A stretch of 64,000 nt of DNA from DATKDF01 sp963752045 (GTDB lineage: Bacteria > Acidobacteriota > Vicinamibacteria > Vicinamibacterales > SCN-69-37): positions 1 to 64,000 of the forward strand of contig CAVVWN010000003.1 of the NCBI GenBank assembly GCA_963752045.1, given 5' to 3'. The position numbers and the translations under genes were made by a program. Below are positions 42,892-51,661 of this stretch, piece by piece. Every line of letters starts with the position of its first letter. Position 1 is the first letter of the stretch. The notes under the pieces were generated by a model. That model was not told the DNA's origin. It made no database searches and saw only the letters and a program-made list of their open reading frames with translations.

Positions 42892-43548
42892 CTAGGACGA
42901 CGGGTCGCCCCAATCCGCAAAGTTCACGCTGATCTGGCCGGTGACGCTCACCTCCCGGCCCGTCTGGTCGCGCCCGTAGAAGGTGACGCGGGCTATGGCC
43001 GAAATGACCACGGCCCCGCCGCCGCCGGCGAGCGCCGCAAGCGGCGCTTCGGCCTTCGCCTGGTTGCGCACGAGCGTGAACGTGGTGGCCGACCCCGGGC
43101 CGGTCACCGTCATCGTCACGGCGCCATCGAAGCCGTATGGCACGTCCACACCCGGGGTGTTGCGTCCGTCGGCGCGGATGTAGTCCACGCGGTAGCGCGT
43201 GAGCGTGATGTAGTTGGCCGAGCTCGGCCGGGTCGGTGAGTTGGTCGTGCCGGGGTCCTTGAGGCCGAGGTCGAGCGAGACCTGGCCGAAGTCCTCGAAG
43301 ATCGTCGGCACGAGCACCTGCTCGTCGCCGATCGTCGTCCGCACGTTCGTGATGACGTCCGACGGCAACACGCCGCTGAAATCACTCGGTGTGGCGCCGG
43401 AAGCGGCCGTGAGCGACGAGAGGATCAGATAGGAGGACGACGTGCCGCTTTCGATCTGCGCCTGGGTGCAGCTCGTGACCGGCGCGACGATCGCGAGAAA
43501 GGCGGCAACGCGGCTGAACGTTCGGATTCGAGTCATCGGCATGCGCAT
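42892..43548 (-). CDS. Unrecognised lipoprotein in the pilus operon
   Basis: The signal peptide MRMPMTRIRTFSRVAAFLAI ends in VAPVTSC, so a lipobox Cys is present near residue 27. The mature part is beta-rich (YLILSSLTAASGATPSDFSG, VRTTIGDEQVLVPTIFEDFG, NYITLTRYRVDYIRADGRNT, VISAIARVTFYGRDQTGREV). I do not know a family. It lies three bases after the pilQ stop and ahead of the PKD lipoprotein, so it is very likely made with the secretin. It could be a pilotin-like or pilus-associated factor, but that is inference from position. Confidence 0.8.
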   Translation of the reverse strand: MRMPMTRIRTFSRVAAFLAIVAPVTSCTQAQIESGTSSSYLILSSLTAASGATPSDFSGVLPSDVITNVRTTIGDEQVLVPTIFEDFGQVSLDLGLKDPGTTNSPTRPSSANYITLTRYRVDYIRADGRNTPGVDVPYGFDGAVTMTVTGPGSATTFTLVRNQAKAEAPLAALAGGGGAVVISAIARVTFYGRDQTGREVSVTGQISVNFADWGDPSS

Positions 43549-43551
43549 GGG

Positions 43552-44962
43552 TCAGCCCCGGATGATGCGAGGGGTAATGAAGATCATGAGGTCCTGGCTT
43601 TCGCTGCGGTTGTCGGTGCGCTTGAAGAGCCATCCCAGAAGCGGAATGCTCGAGAGACCCGGGGTGCGGTCCTCGGTGGCCGTCTCGGTGCTCTGCACGA
43701 TGCCGCCAATGACGGTGGTCTGGCCGTCGGGCACCTGCACCTGCGTGACCGCCTTCTGCGTGTTGATGGATGGATTGCCGTTGACCGCGCGGCTGAAGTC
43801 GGGGATGCCGTTCTCGAGCTCGATCCGCATGATGACGGTGTTGGCCGCGGTGATCTGCGGGGTGACGACGAGCTTGAGCGCCGCGTCCTTGAACTGCACG
43901 GTGACCGTGTTGTTGGCGACGACCTGAATCGGGATCTGGAAGCCCTGGGTCATCTCGGCCTGCTTGTTGTTCTGCGTCGTGACGCGCGGCGTCGACATGA
44001 TCTTGAGACTGCCCTCGCGCTCGAGCGCGGTGAGCGCGACGTCGAGATTGAACGCCCCGTTGATCGCCCCCATCGAGATGCCGATGGCCGAGGTGGCCCC
44101 TGGCACCGGCATGTTGATCGCCGTTCCCGTGCTGTCGAGGGCGCTCGCCCGCGGGTCGTTCGGGCTCTGCCTCGACCGCGCCCTGTTCGGTGACGCGGCC
44201 CGACAGCGTGCCGCTGTTCGGGAAGGCCAGGCCGGTCGTGTTGCCGAGCTCGGGCGACACGCGACCGTTGAATCCCCACTGGACGCCGAGCGCGCGCGCC
44301 GTGTCGCGATTGGCCTGCACGATGCGGGCCTCAATCTCCACCTGCGGCTCGGGCCGGTCGAGGTCGCCGATGACGGCGACGATCTCGGTCATCCGATCCG
44401 GCGTGTCCTGGATGATGAGCATGTTCGTGCGCTCGTCGAAGTCCACCGTCCCGCGGTCCGAAACGATCCGGGCCTGCTCGAGCAGGTCCTTGACTGCGGC
44501 CGCCGGCGAGTAGTTGAGCCGGATGCGCGTGGTCACCAGATCCGGCGCGGCCTGGCTCGCCTGCTTCTGCTGGGCCTGAGCCTGGAGCTCAGCCGTGAGC
44601 GCCTCGCGCGTCAGCACCCGCAGCACCGGCCCCTGCAGCTCGTAGGTGAGACCGCTCGTCTTGAGCACGACGTCCATCACCTGATCCCACGGCACCTGCG
44701 TCAGCTTCAAATCCACGGCCGCATTGAGCGGCACGCTCGGGTCGATGACGATGTTGATGCCGCCGATTTCCGAAAGCTGGCGCAGCACCGTCCGGAGGTT
44801 CGCGCCCTGGTAGTCGACGTCGATCGGACTGCCGCTGAACTGGCGCAGCACCGACTGCTGGGCGGCCGGCTGGGCCGCGGCCGGCTCCTGGGCTCCGGTC
44901 GGCACGAGGGCCACCGCAATCGAGACGACCGCCGAAACGAGCCACACACCCTTGGTCTTCAT
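43552..44962 (-). CDS. pilQ: Type IV pilus secretin, one frameshift
   Basis: The outer-membrane pore for pilus extrusion. ATG 44960-44962 (MKTKGVWLVSAVVSIAVALV) is a signal peptide. An N-terminal secretin domain follows (DVDYQGANLRTVLRQLSEIG, QVPWDQVMDVVLKTSGLTYE), then an N1 domain (RTNMLIIQDTPDRMTEIVAV, IVQANRDTARALGVQWGFNG). After a shift near 44160 comes the secretin core (LEREGSLKIMSTPRVTTQNN, VPDGQTTVIGGIVQSTETAT, LGWLFKRTDNRSESQDLMIF, ITPRIIRG). About 470 residues, short for PilQ because AMIN domains are absent. Its start overlaps the pilP stop. Confidence 0.93.
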
Positions 44963-45441
44963 CGATTGCCACCCTCTGCTGCCGGGCGCAGCGGTTTCCG
45001 AATCTGCCGCGGCTCCCGGCCGGATTCGCCATCGAGCCGCTCGACGAAGAGCACGCCCTGCCCGTCGATGGCCTTCACCTCGGCGTCGAACAGGCGGTCG
45101 CGCACGTGCAGCACGAACGATTGGTTGTCGGGCCCCTCGGCGATGGCGAGCATCTCGTCGCCGTGCCGGACGATGCCGCGGATCTGCGTGTCGTTGATCG
45201 AGAGCGCCGCGAGCCCCGTCGGCCGCGGGCCGCCTTCGGCGACGCGGGCCGGTGTCGGCCGCCGCGGCACGACCAGGCTCATGAACGGATCGCGGCGTCC
45301 GCCGCTGTCGTACCCGATCACGTCGATTTCTGCGGACGCGGGCGGGTCGCCCACGCGCATGCCGACGCGCACGGGGTCCTGCGCGGAGACCGCCGAGGTG
45401 CACGTGAACATGACGGCAAGAGTGATGGCGATCTTCTTCAC
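44959..45441 (-). CDS. pilP: Type IV pilus assembly lipo/periplasmic protein
   Basis: GTG 45439-45441 overlaps the pilO stop (GTGA). The leader VKKIAITLAVMFTCTSAVSA is an ordinary signal peptide, so this PilP lacks a clear lipobox Cys. The mature part has the family pattern YDSGGRRDPFMSLVVPRRPT and LAALSINDTQIRGIVRHGDE with AIAEGPDNQSFVLHVRDRLF. It links the inner-membrane PilNO complex to the secretin. 160 residues. The assignment rests on these motifs and the gene order. Confidence 0.88.
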   Translation of the reverse strand: MKKIAITLAVMFTCTSAVSAQDPVRVGMRVGDPPASAEIDVIGYDSGGRRDPFMSLVVPRRPTPARVAEGGPRPTGLAALSINDTQIRGIVRHGDEMLAIAEGPDNQSFVLHVRDRLFDAEVKAIDGQGVLFVERLDGESGREPRQIRKPLRPAAEGGNR

Positions 45442-46046
45442 GGTCGTCCTCCCGTCGTGGTTGACGGCGCGCCGCCCTCGGTCTCCGAGTCCTTCCGGAA
45501 CACGAAGGTCGTCGCCACGCACGAAGCGGTAATCGTGCCCGCGCCGCCCGGCGTCACGACGGCCTTGATGTTCAGGTCCGACACGGACATCAGGCGCGAC
45601 ATGGCCGCGACGCGATCGAAGAACACGCCGAGGTCGTGGTAGCGGCCCTCGAACCCGAGCGCGATTGGCCACTCGGAGTACTGCGCGCGGCTGACGACGT
45701 CGCCCGGCTTCCAGGTCGACAGGTTGAGCGCCGACTCGCTGGCAAGCTGGTGCAGATGCCGAAGCACGTCCTGCGGGTCCTTCTCGTCCGGAATGACGGC
45801 CGTCGTCTCGGCAAGCGCCAGCTCGAGCTCGGCCACTTCCTTCTGGTAGGCCGCCAGGCGCGCCGCGGTGGCCTGCGCCTGCGAGACCTCGGCCTCGACG
45901 GCCGAGAGCCGCGCCCGGCGCGATTCGAGCTCCACCCGCTCCGGGCCGATGAGCACCTGCCAGGCGCCGGCGACGGTCATGACCGAGAGCAGGCCGAGCA
46001 CGACGGCCTGCGCACGGGGTGACAGTTGATGAAAACTCTTCGCCAT
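45438..46046 (-). CDS. pilO: Type IV pilus alignment protein
   Basis: A bitopic inner-membrane protein of 202 residues. A single helix near residues 14-32 (AVVLGLLSVMTVAGAWQVL) is followed by a coiled coil (ESRRARLSAVEAEVSQAQAT, KEVAELELALAETTAVIPDE) and a ferredoxin-like fold with VLRHLHQLASESALNLSTWK and WPIALGFEGRYHDLGVFFDR. It pairs with PilN as the periplasmic brace. Its start lies two bases after the pilN stop. Confidence 0.9.
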   Translation of the reverse strand: MAKSFHQLSPRAQAVVLGLLSVMTVAGAWQVLIGPERVELESRRARLSAVEAEVSQAQATAARLAAYQKEVAELELALAETTAVIPDEKDPQDVLRHLHQLASESALNLSTWKPGDVVSRAQYSEWPIALGFEGRYHDLGVFFDRVAAMSRLMSVSDLNIKAVVTPGGAGTITASCVATTFVFRKDSETEGGAPSTTTGGRP

Positions 46047-46048
46047 GG

Positions 46049-46660
46049 CTAGGCTCCGGGCTGGCTCGGCCTGGACGCGGCCGGTTCGGCAAGCGGCGCG
46101 ATGGCGCCCATCGCCTCGGCGCGAATCACGAACCGCACGACGTCGACCTGCTCGAAGGTCTCGGCCACGGTCGTCACGATTTCGACCGGGCGCTTGAAGA
46201 GGCCCGACGTCTGCAGCCGCTCGGCAAAATCGGTGACCGAGGTGAGCGACATGGCGCGCCCGTCGAGCTGCACGTTGCCGCCGGTCTGCTTGATCTCGAG
46301 CAGCCAGAGCCCGTCCGGAACGCTGAAGCTGACGGTTTCGATGAGCGTGACCGGTCCGCGCTTGGCCGCGCGGAGCCGCTCGATGAGCGAGAGCCGCTCG
46401 GTCAGCTCCGTCTTGCGCTGGGTCGCCTGCTCGACGAGCACGGCCGCGTCGCGCAGCCGCACGAGGTTGGCCTCAGCCGTGGCAATGCGGGTCTCGACCT
46501 CGGCACGCTCGCCGCTGAGATACCACCACCAGCCGGTGACGCCGATGCCCGTCACGAAGAGCAGGGCCAGCCCGAGCATGGCCGACCGCTGCTCGCGCGG
46601 AAACCACTGGCGCGGCGCCTCGGCGGCCGGGCCGGTGGAGAGCAGGTTGACCTTGATCAT
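46049..46660 (-). CDS. pilN: Type IV pilus assembly protein
   Basis: The N-terminal motif MIKVNLLSTGP is the PilM-binding segment of PilN. A membrane helix follows (MLGLALLFVTGIGVTGWWWY), then a coiled coil (ATAEANLVRLRDAAVLVEQA) and a ferredoxin-like part (LIETVSFSVPDGLWLLEIKQ, DFAERLQTSGLFKRPVEIVT). 203 residues. ATG overlaps the pilM stop by four bases, in keeping with stoichiometric assembly of PilM with PilN. Confidence 0.92.
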   Translation of the reverse strand: MIKVNLLSTGPAAEAPRQWFPREQRSAMLGLALLFVTGIGVTGWWWYLSGERAEVETRIATAEANLVRLRDAAVLVEQATQRKTELTERLSLIERLRAAKRGPVTLIETVSFSVPDGLWLLEIKQTGGNVQLDGRAMSLTSVTDFAERLQTSGLFKRPVEIVTTVAETFEQVDVVRFVIRAEAMGAIAPLAEPAASRPSQPGA

Positions 46661-47721
46661 CGGTCGCCCTCGTCGCGCATCGCCAGACCGACGGCGACGG
46701 CATAGGACGGACCGGCGAGGTCGGCGCCGATGGCGCGGCTCGGCCGGGTGATCTTCCGGAACGGGTCGAAGACATCGACCGGCGCGGCGAATTCACTGGC
46801 GAGCTGATCGACGAGCCCGACGGCCTGCCAGGCGCCGCCGGACACCACGATGCGCGTGAGTTTCTCGACCGGGGCGGTGGCGCGATAGAAGTCGACGGTC
46901 TTGCGCACCTCGTTGACGAGCTGCGCGCTGGCCTCGCGGAGGACCGCCGCGATCTGGTCCGCGTCGATGCCGGGCGGAAACTGCCCGTGGAGAATGCGCT
47001 TGGCCGCCATGTCGTCGACGCCCATCGGCCCCAGATCGGAGCGGAGGGCATCGAGATGCAGCTCGCCGCCCACGTTGATGTCGCGGGTGAAGACGGGCTC
47101 ACCGTGCTCGAGGAGACACACAATCGTGACCCTCCGGCCGACGTGGATGAGCGCCGAGAACGCGTCGTCGCGGTCCGGGTAGTTCGCCTGATAGGCGTTC
47201 GACAGCGCAAACGCCTCGACGTCGAGCACGACTGCGCGGCGGCCCGTGCCGGCGATGAGCTGGGCGCGCTCGTCGATGCGGTCGCGCTTGGCGGCCACGA
47301 GGAGCACGTCGAGCCCCGCGCTGCCGTCGGCCCGATTGCCGACGATCTGATAGTCGAGCTGGACCTCACTGAGATCGAACGGGATGTACTGCTCGGCCTC
47401 CCAGGGAATGGCCTCGCCCAGCTCGGCCTCGGTCATCGTGGGCATCGACAGCCGCTTGACGATGACGGCATGCCCCGACAGGGCGGCCGCCACCCTGGCC
47501 CGGCGCAGGCGAATGGAGTCGAAGAGCTGACTGACCGCGCCGGAGACCGCCTCGGGCTCGGGAGCCCCGCCGTCGGGCGCGCTCGTCTCGGGCAGCGGCG
47601 TCTCGCCTGCGGCCACGAGCGACCAGCCGGAACGACCCTTCTTGAGGACGACGGCTTTGACGGCGCTTGACCCGATGTCGAGCCCAACCGTCGGGGGGCG
47701 GAACGGAGACGCGAGAGCCAT
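46657..47721 (-). CDS. pilM: Type IV pilus assembly ATPase-like protein
   Basis: An actin/FtsA-like cytoplasmic protein. ATG 47719-47721 gives MALASPFRPPTVGLDIGSSA with the phosphate-1 motif GLDIGSSAVKAV, then LSGHAVIVKRLSMPTMTEAE, WEAEQYIPFDLSEVQLDYQI, SALIHVGRRVTIVCLLEHGE (phosphate-2) and RIVVSGGAWQAVGLVDQLAS (adenosine motif). 354 residues, family size. The frame continues upstream but crosses the promoter of the ribosomal operon, so the internal ATG is preferred. It heads the pilMNOPQ cluster. Confidence 0.93.
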   Translation of the reverse strand: MALASPFRPPTVGLDIGSSAVKAVVLKKGRSGWSLVAAGETPLPETSAPDGGAPEPEAVSGAVSQLFDSIRLRRARVAAALSGHAVIVKRLSMPTMTEAELGEAIPWEAEQYIPFDLSEVQLDYQIVGNRADGSAGLDVLLVAAKRDRIDERAQLIAGTGRRAVVLDVEAFALSNAYQANYPDRDDAFSALIHVGRRVTIVCLLEHGEPVFTRDINVGGELHLDALRSDLGPMGVDDMAAKRILHGQFPPGIDADQIAAVLREASAQLVNEVRKTVDFYRATAPVEKLTRIVVSGGAWQAVGLVDQLASEFAAPVDVFDPFRKITRPSRAIGADLAGPSYAVAVGLAMRDEGDR

Positions 47722-47926
47722 AACGGCAACTGATGTCGCAAGGCTGATGCCAAGTTCGTCATTGCGGAAACGACCGCGGTACGTGCCGACAGGGTGGCGG
47801 CGGGCCGGACCGGGGGTGGACGGGAATCCGGCCGGAACGGGCGGTGTACCGACAGAACCGTAAGCCGAGCGACAGGGAGGCCGGGTCGCCAGGCGGACCG
47901 AAAGGGCCCGTATCTGGGCGTAAAGA

Positions 47927-47955
47927 TTGACATTTTTGCAGCAGGTGCCTATGAT
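47927..47955 (+). promoter_or_regulatory. Sigma-70 promoter of the rplM operon
   Basis: TTGACA (47927-47932), a 17-base spacer and TATGAT (47950-47955) form a near-consensus promoter 41 bases ahead of the rplM ATG. It lies in the 274-base divergent gap with pilM and is the clearest promoter in the window. Confidence 0.85.
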
Positions 47956-47995
47956 TTCGGTTTGCCGATCTTTGGATTCGGCTGAAAGGGACGGC

Positions 47996-48427
47996 ATGGG
48001 CAAGGCAAGGCGTGCGGCCTCCACACGGGAGAGGCAGTGGCATGTCATCGACGCCGGCGGACAGGTGCTCGGCCGCGTTGCGACGCGGGCGGCTCGTCTG
48101 CTGCAGGGCAAGCACAAGGCGACGTGGACCCCGTATCTCGACATGGGCGACCACGTGGTCATCGTCAATGCTGCGAGCGTCCGCCTGACCGGCCGGAAGG
48201 AAGAGCAGAAGCTCTATCGGTATCACAGCGGGTATGAGGGCGGGCTCCGCGAGGAGCGCGCCAAGCTCGTCCGCCAGCGCAAGCCTGAGCGTCTGGTGGA
48301 GGAAGCCGTGCGGGGCATGCTGCCCAAGACGAAGCTGGGCGACGCGATGTACCGCAAGCTCAAGGTGTACGCGTCAGCCGACCACCCGCACGCCGCGCAG
48401 AAACCCCAGGCACTCGAGGTCGCCTAG
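47996..48427 (+). CDS. rplM: 50S ribosomal protein L13
   Basis: The start is ATG 47996, preceded by a GAAAGGG Shine-Dalgarno stretch. The 143 residues contain the family blocks RQWHVIDAGGQVLGRVATRA, ARLLQGKHKATWTPYLDMGD, HVVIVNAASVRLTGRKEEQK, YRYHSGYEGGLREERAKLVR and AVRGMLPKTKLGDAMYRKLK. The frame is clean. It is the first gene of the translation operon and couples to rpsI two bases later. Confidence 0.97.
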   Translation: MGKARRAASTRERQWHVIDAGGQVLGRVATRAARLLQGKHKATWTPYLDMGDHVVIVNAASVRLTGRKEEQKLYRYHSGYEGGLREERAKLVRQRKPERLVEEAVRGMLPKTKLGDAMYRKLKVYASADHPHAAQKPQALEVA

Positions 48428-48429
48428 AC

Positions 48430-48822
48430 GTGGCAACGACGCAGTATTACGGGACGGGCCGTCGCAAGAAATCCACCGCCCGCGTGTTCCTCCGGCCCGG
48501 CTCGGGCTCGATCACCATCAACAAGCGCGCTATCGACGCGAGCTTCCCCACCGAAACGCTGCGGCTCGTGATTCGGCAGCCGCTCGTGGTCACCGAGACC
48601 GGTGAGCGCTTCGACGTCGTGGCAACGACGGCGGGCGGCGGCGTGGCCGGCCAGGCCGGCGCGCTGCGTCTGGGCATCGCGCGGGCGCTCGTCGAGTACG
48701 ACGGCGACCTTCGGCCGACGCTCCGCAAGGCGGGCCTGCTCACGCGCGACCCGCGCGCGAAGGAACGCAAGAAGTACGGTCTGGCCGGAGCGCGGAAGCG
48801 CTTCCAGTTCAGCAAACGGTAA
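48430..48822 (+). CDS. rpsI: 30S ribosomal protein S9
   Basis: GTG 48430 opens 130 residues with QYYGTGRRKKSTARVFLRPG and ITINKRAIDASFPTETLRLV. The C-terminus ends in the conserved AGLLTRDPRAKERKKYGLAG, then ARKRFQFSKR, whose basic tail reaches the P site. The start lies two bases after the rplM stop, the classic L13-S9 pairing. Confidence 0.97.
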   Translation: MATTQYYGTGRRKKSTARVFLRPGSGSITINKRAIDASFPTETLRLVIRQPLVVTETGERFDVVATTAGGGVAGQAGALRLGIARALVEYDGDLRPTLRKAGLLTRDPRAKERKKYGLAGARKRFQFSKR

Positions 48823-48836
48823 GGAGACGAAAGAGC

Positions 48837-49598
48837 TTGAGCGCGATAGTCATGAAAGACCTGCTCGAGGCCGGTGTCCACTTCGGACACCAGACGAAGC
48901 GCTGGAATCCGAAGATGAAGCCCTACATCTTCGGCGAGCGCAACGGCATCTACATCATCGACCTTGGGCGGACCGCCAAGCTCTACCGGGAAGCTGCCGA
49001 GTATGCCGCCCAGGTGGCCGCCTCGGGCGGCACGCTGCTCTTCGTCGGCACCAAGCGCCAGGCCCAGGACGCCATCGCCGAAGAAGCGACGCGCTGCGGC
49101 ATGTACTACGTCAACCAGCGGTGGCTGGGCGGCCTGCTGACCAACTTCACGACGATTCAGCGGAGTCTCGCGCGTCTGCGCGAGCTCGAGGCCATGACGA
49201 CCGACGGCCGCTATGAGACGCTGTCGAAGAAGGAGATCTCGCGGCTCGACAAGGAGCGGCGCAAGCTCGCCAAGAACCTGGACGGCATTCGCGGGATGGG
49301 CCGGCTGCCCGACGCGGTGTTCGTGATCGACACCCGGCACGAGCAGATTGCCGTCGACGAGGCCCGCAAGCTGAAGATTCCGGTCATCGGCGTGGTCGAC
49401 ACCAACTGCGACCCGGATGAGGTGGATTTCGTGATTCCGGGCAACGACGACGCGCTGCGGTCCATCCGCCTGTTCGCGGGCGGCATTGCCGACGCGGTGC
49501 TCTCGGGTCGCGGAATCGCCGAATCGGCGTCGGCCGGCGAGGCCGCCGACGACGCGCCCCGCACCCCCGCTGCGGCTCCCGCGCCGACGACCGCGTAG
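48837..49598 (+). CDS. rpsB: 30S ribosomal protein S2
   Basis: TTG 48837, preceded by GGAGACGAAAGAG, opens 253 residues. Family blocks are VMKDLLEAGVHFGHQTKRWN, PKMKPYIFGERNGIYIIDLG, TLLFVGTKRQAQDAIAEEA, YYVNQRWLGGLLTNFTTIQR and PDAVFVIDTRHEQIAVDEAR. An ATG at 48852 (MKDLLEAG) is an alternative start. The Ala/Pro-rich tail after residue 230 is longer than in E. coli. Followed by tsf. Confidence 0.97.
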   Translation: MSAIVMKDLLEAGVHFGHQTKRWNPKMKPYIFGERNGIYIIDLGRTAKLYREAAEYAAQVAASGGTLLFVGTKRQAQDAIAEEATRCGMYYVNQRWLGGLLTNFTTIQRSLARLRELEAMTTDGRYETLSKKEISRLDKERRKLAKNLDGIRGMGRLPDAVFVIDTRHEQIAVDEARKLKIPVIGVVDTNCDPDEVDFVIPGNDDALRSIRLFAGGIADAVLSGRGIAESASAGEAADDAPRTPAAAPAPTTA

Positions 49599-49734
49599 TT
49601 CGGGTTCCGGTTCCCCGGGGGCGCACGGTCGACGTTCCCGGCTCACGTTCCACGTTCATCGACGACGCACGGTCGTCGCGGCCGGAACCGCCGGCGGCGC
49701 CGTGCGGCATTCGTACGTATCCAGGGAGTGTTCC

Positions 49735-50337
49735 ATGTCCGACCAGATTCCAGCGGCTCTCGTGAAACAACTGCGCGACTTGACGGGCGCCGGCATGATG
49801 GAGTGCAAGGCGGCGCTCAAGGAGGCCGGCGGCAACATCGAGGAAGCCACGACCATCCTGCGCAAGCGCGGCCTCGCGCAGGCGGCCAAGAAGTCCGGCC
49901 GGTCGACGAGCGAGGGCCTCATCGGCGCCTACATCCACCAGGGCGGCAAGATCGGCGTGCTCGTCGAGCTCAACTGCGAGTCGGACTTCGTGGCGCGCAC
50001 CGATGACTTCCAGACGCTGCTCAAGGAGATCGGCATGCAGGTGGCGGCCGCGAGCCCCCAGTACGTCCGCCGCGAGGACGTGCCAGCCGAGGTCCTCGAT
50101 TCGGAACGGGCCATCTATCGCGCGCAGATGGAAGGCTCCGGCAAGCCGCCGCAGGTCATCGAGAAGATCGTCGAGGGCAAGCTGAACAGCTTCTACGAGC
50201 AGACCGTGCTCGTCGACCAGATCTCCATCCGCGACTCGAAGCTCACCGTCGGCCAGATGCTCCAGGCGGCCATCGCCAAGCTCGGCGAGAACATCGGCGT
50301 CGCGCGCGTCGTCCGCTTCAAGGTCGGAGAAGCGTAA
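49735..50337 (+). CDS. tsf: Elongation factor Ts
   Basis: The nucleotide exchange factor for EF-Tu. ATG 49735 is preceded by AGGGAG. The UBA-like start has ALVKQLRDLTGAGMMECKAA and LKEAGGNIEEATTILRKRGL, followed by VGLLVELNCESDFVA-type residues (IGVLVELNCESDFVARTDDF) and one EF-Ts core repeat. 200 residues puts it in the short single-core class found outside the Enterobacteria. The 136-base gap from rpsB holds an ACGTTCCACGTTC-like repeat word but no ORF. Confidence 0.97.
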   Translation: MSDQIPAALVKQLRDLTGAGMMECKAALKEAGGNIEEATTILRKRGLAQAAKKSGRSTSEGLIGAYIHQGGKIGVLVELNCESDFVARTDDFQTLLKEIGMQVAAASPQYVRREDVPAEVLDSERAIYRAQMEGSGKPPQVIEKIVEGKLNSFYEQTVLVDQISIRDSKLTVGQMLQAAIAKLGENIGVARVVRFKVGEA

Positions 50338-50354
50338 GGCCGTATAATTCTCCC

Positions 50355-51074
50355 GTGTCGTCCCCCGCCGCCTACTCGCGAATCCTGCTCAAGCTGTCCG
50401 GTGAGGCCCTGATGGGCGACCGGCAATACGGCATCGACGCCGACATCGCCACGCAGGTCGCCCGCGAGATCGGCGAGGTCCAGCAGCTCGGCATCCAGAC
50501 GAGCGTGGTCATCGGGGGCGGGAACATCTTCCGCGGCCTGGCGGCCAGCGCCCGGGGCATGGACCGCTCCACGGCCGACACGATGGGCATGCTGGCGACG
50601 GTGATGAACGCGCTGGCACTGCAGGACGCTCTCGAGAAGATCGGCATCTCGACCCGGGTCGTGACGGCGATCGAGATGCGGGCCGTGGCCGAGCCGTTCA
50701 TCCGGCGCCGCGCCATCCGCCATCTCGAGAAGGGCCGCGTGGTCGTTTTTGCCGCCGGCACCGGCAATCCGTACTTCACGACCGACACGGCCGCCGCGCT
50801 CCGCGCCATGGAGATCCGCGCGGAGGTCATCCTCAAGGGCACCAAGGTGGACGGCATCTACACGGCCGACCCCATGGTCGAGACGGCGGCGACCCGCTAC
50901 GACCAGATCTCCTATCTCGAGGTTCTCGAGCGCGGCCTCAAGGTGATGGACGCGACGGCGATCTCACTCTGCATGGACAACAAACTGCCGATCATCGTGT
51001 TCAAGCTCCTCGAGCACGGCAATCTCCGCCGCGTCGTGATGGGCGAGCCGGTGGGCACGACGGTAGGCGCGTGA
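50355..51074 (+). CDS. pyrH: UMP kinase
   Basis: The hexameric bacterial enzyme that phosphorylates UMP to UDP. GTG 50355 opens 239 residues. Blocks are YSRILLKLSGEALMGDRQYG, TSVVIGGGNIFRGLAASARG, DRSTADTMGMLATVMNALAL, GRVVVFAAGTGNPYFTTDTA, AEVILKGTKVDGIYTADPM and DATAISLCMDNKLPIIVFKL. All catalytic regions are intact. It supplies the UDP/UTP pool used by PyrG. Confidence 0.97.
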   Translation: MSSPAAYSRILLKLSGEALMGDRQYGIDADIATQVAREIGEVQQLGIQTSVVIGGGNIFRGLAASARGMDRSTADTMGMLATVMNALALQDALEKIGISTRVVTAIEMRAVAEPFIRRRAIRHLEKGRVVVFAAGTGNPYFTTDTAAALRAMEIRAEVILKGTKVDGIYTADPMVETAATRYDQISYLEVLERGLKVMDATAISLCMDNKLPIIVFKLLEHGNLRRVVMGEPVGTTVGA

Positions 51075-51078
51075 GGGC

Positions 51079-51654
51079 GTGGACATGGATGTCACGGATC
51101 TGAAAGGACTGAGTGCGGAAGTCAAGCGCCGGATGGACGGCGCCATCGAGCACGTGCGCCGCGAGCTTGCGGGCCTGCGGAGCGGCCGTGCGTCGGTGTC
51201 ACTGCTCGACCCGGTGGCCGTCGAGGCGTACGGCACGACGATGCCGCTCAACCAGGTGGCGTCGCTCTCGATACCCGAGCCGGCCATGATCGTCGCCCAG
51301 CCGTTCGACGCGACGCTCGTCGGCGCGATCGACCGCGCGATCCAGAAGGCCAATCTCGGCCTCAATCCGGTCGTCGACGGCAAGATTCTGCGCATTCCCA
51401 TCCCGCCGCTGACCGATGAGCGCCGCAAGGAGCTCTCGCGGCTCGTGCACAAGTACGCGGAGGAGAGCCGCAACGCCGTTCGGCAGGTCCGGCGCGATGC
51501 CAACGACAAGCTGAAGAAGATGCTCAAAGAGCACCAGATCTCGGAAGACGACGAACGCCGGGCGCTCGATGAGGTCCAGAAGATCACGGACAACCACGTG
51601 ACCCAGATCGACGAGATGCAGAAGAAGAAGGACCAGGAGCTACTGGGCAGGTAG
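51079..51654 (+). CDS. frr: Ribosome recycling factor
   Basis: It dissolves post-termination ribosomes with EF-G. The frame begins with GTG 51079; ATG 51085 (MDVTDLKGLSAEVKRRMDGA) is the likelier start. Blocks are AIEHVRRELAGLRSGRASVS, LDPVAVEAYGTTMPLNQVAS, IRIPIPPLTDERRKEL-type residues (LRIPIPPLTDERRKELSRLV) and ARNAVRQVRRDAND-type residues (RNAVRQVRRDANDKLKKMLK). About 189 residues. It completes the pyrH-frr pair. Confidence 0.97.
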   Translation: MDMDVTDLKGLSAEVKRRMDGAIEHVRRELAGLRSGRASVSLLDPVAVEAYGTTMPLNQVASLSIPEPAMIVAQPFDATLVGAIDRAIQKANLGLNPVVDGKILRIPIPPLTDERRKELSRLVHKYAEESRNAVRQVRRDANDKLKKMLKEHQISEDDERRALDEVQKITDNHVTQIDEMQKKKDQELLGR

Positions 51655-51661
51655 TCTCGCC

